A DNA stretch of 64,000 bases, from positions 16,554,001-16,618,000 of the forward strand of contig CM060731.1 in the NCBI GenBank assembly GCA_030704615.1. Direction: 5' to 3'. Shown here in pieces: positions 63,458-64,000 of this stretch (positions are counted from its first letter, which is position 1; the number at the start of each line of letters is the position of its first letter). A program made the translations under genes and the position numbers. The notes beneath the pieces are model-generated. The model was not told the DNA's origin. It did not search any database and saw nothing but the letters and a program-made list of their open reading frames with translations. Source of the DNA: Takakia lepidozioides (Eukaryota > Streptophyta > Takakiopsida > Takakiales > Takakiaceae).

Positions 63458-64000
63458 GAACCGTCTTATCTTCACGAGAGCGTCAGTCGCGCAACTCATC
63501 TCTCTCGAGTTGAGCCTGCGCGACCGAGCTCCTTCATGCTTTAGAATCTGAGTGTGCTTATGTAGGGGTATAGGTTGTTGTGGGATGGAGTCCCCATAGC
63601 TTGGGGTGCCTTTGGCTCGACTATTATATTAAAGAGTGATGTTGATGGATTTCATGTTTCTTGTGTGAACAGTGTGTTATGAGTTTTCTTATCACTCGAG
63701 AGATATCACCTCTTACTTGTGAGTGCAAGGTAGGAGTTGAGGGTTAGCACTTGTATGATTACCTTTGTGTAAGTAGTGCTTAGTTTAAGAAGCTTAAAAA
63801 ACAAAAAAGAAACATGCAGGTTTCGATTATCTTTGGTTTCTGGGTGGTGGGGGAGGAGATGGGAGCGGAACGAGCTCCGCTGACTGTGCAGCGATGAGCG
63901 CTGCGTGCTTGGTTGAACTCTTCCGTGGTTGACAATTGCAGGTTGCGGGTGCTGCGGGCTTACCAAACAGATATGGCCAGTTCTGTAGCAGACAAGTTCG

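Noticed and set aside
1-64000. tRNA and rRNA genes
   Set aside because: No cloverleaf-like block with A and B boxes and no rRNA-like conserved stretch was noticed; without a scan this is not exhaustive.

Overview
The window looks like nuclear DNA of a land plant, most likely a seedless one (fern, lycophyte or bryophyte). This rests on multi-exon genes with GT-AG introns, PLS-type pentatricopeptide (PPR) proteins with the MYAKCGS signature, plant-type GRAM/VASt and AAAP proteins, and dense degraded LINE and Ty3/gypsy debris. No database search was possible. Exon structures come from reading splice sites by eye and requiring reading phase to be kept across each junction.

Layout: (1) 0.9-9.95 kb, minus strand: a GRAM-VASt lipid-binding/lipid-transfer protein with at least 14 exons, 3' end unresolved, and a dead LINE in one intron. 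(2) 10.9-16.0 kb, plus strand: a complete four-exon gene for a small RAB5IF/RCAF1-like membrane protein, divergent from gene 1 across about 960 bp. Its second intron holds a tandem array of LINE 3' ends. (3) 17.35-21.9 kb, plus strand: a Crinkler (CRN)-type protein joining a restriction-endonuclease-like domain to a kinase-like domain. (4) 22.8-25.35 kb, minus strand: an unidentified terminal exon and a decayed PPR gene. (5) 28.2-32.5 kb: a probable DNA transposon or its remnant, rich in an AGTCTGCTGG-like motif that flips orientation at its right side, around a frameshifted zinc-finger ORF. (6) 36.4-38.1 kb: LINE pieces and an ADP/ATP carrier fragment. (7) 40.4-44.2 kb, minus strand: a complete eight-exon ARL1 GTPase gene (182 aa). 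(8) 46-56.2 kb: repeat-rich DNA with a Ty3/gypsy integrase, a PPR pseudogene cluster and a broken coiled-coil ORF of unknown family. (9) 57.1-60.4 kb, minus strand: a complete eight-exon AAAP-family amino acid transporter (464 aa). (10) 61-64 kb: no genes, but several hairpins and a TGGTATGG-rich repeat.

The intact genes are single-copy cellular functions (Golgi trafficking GTPase, amino acid transporter, small membrane protein, contact-site lipid protein). They do not form a pathway or cluster. The most unusual items are the CRN-like endonuclease-kinase gene and the AGTCTG-motif element.
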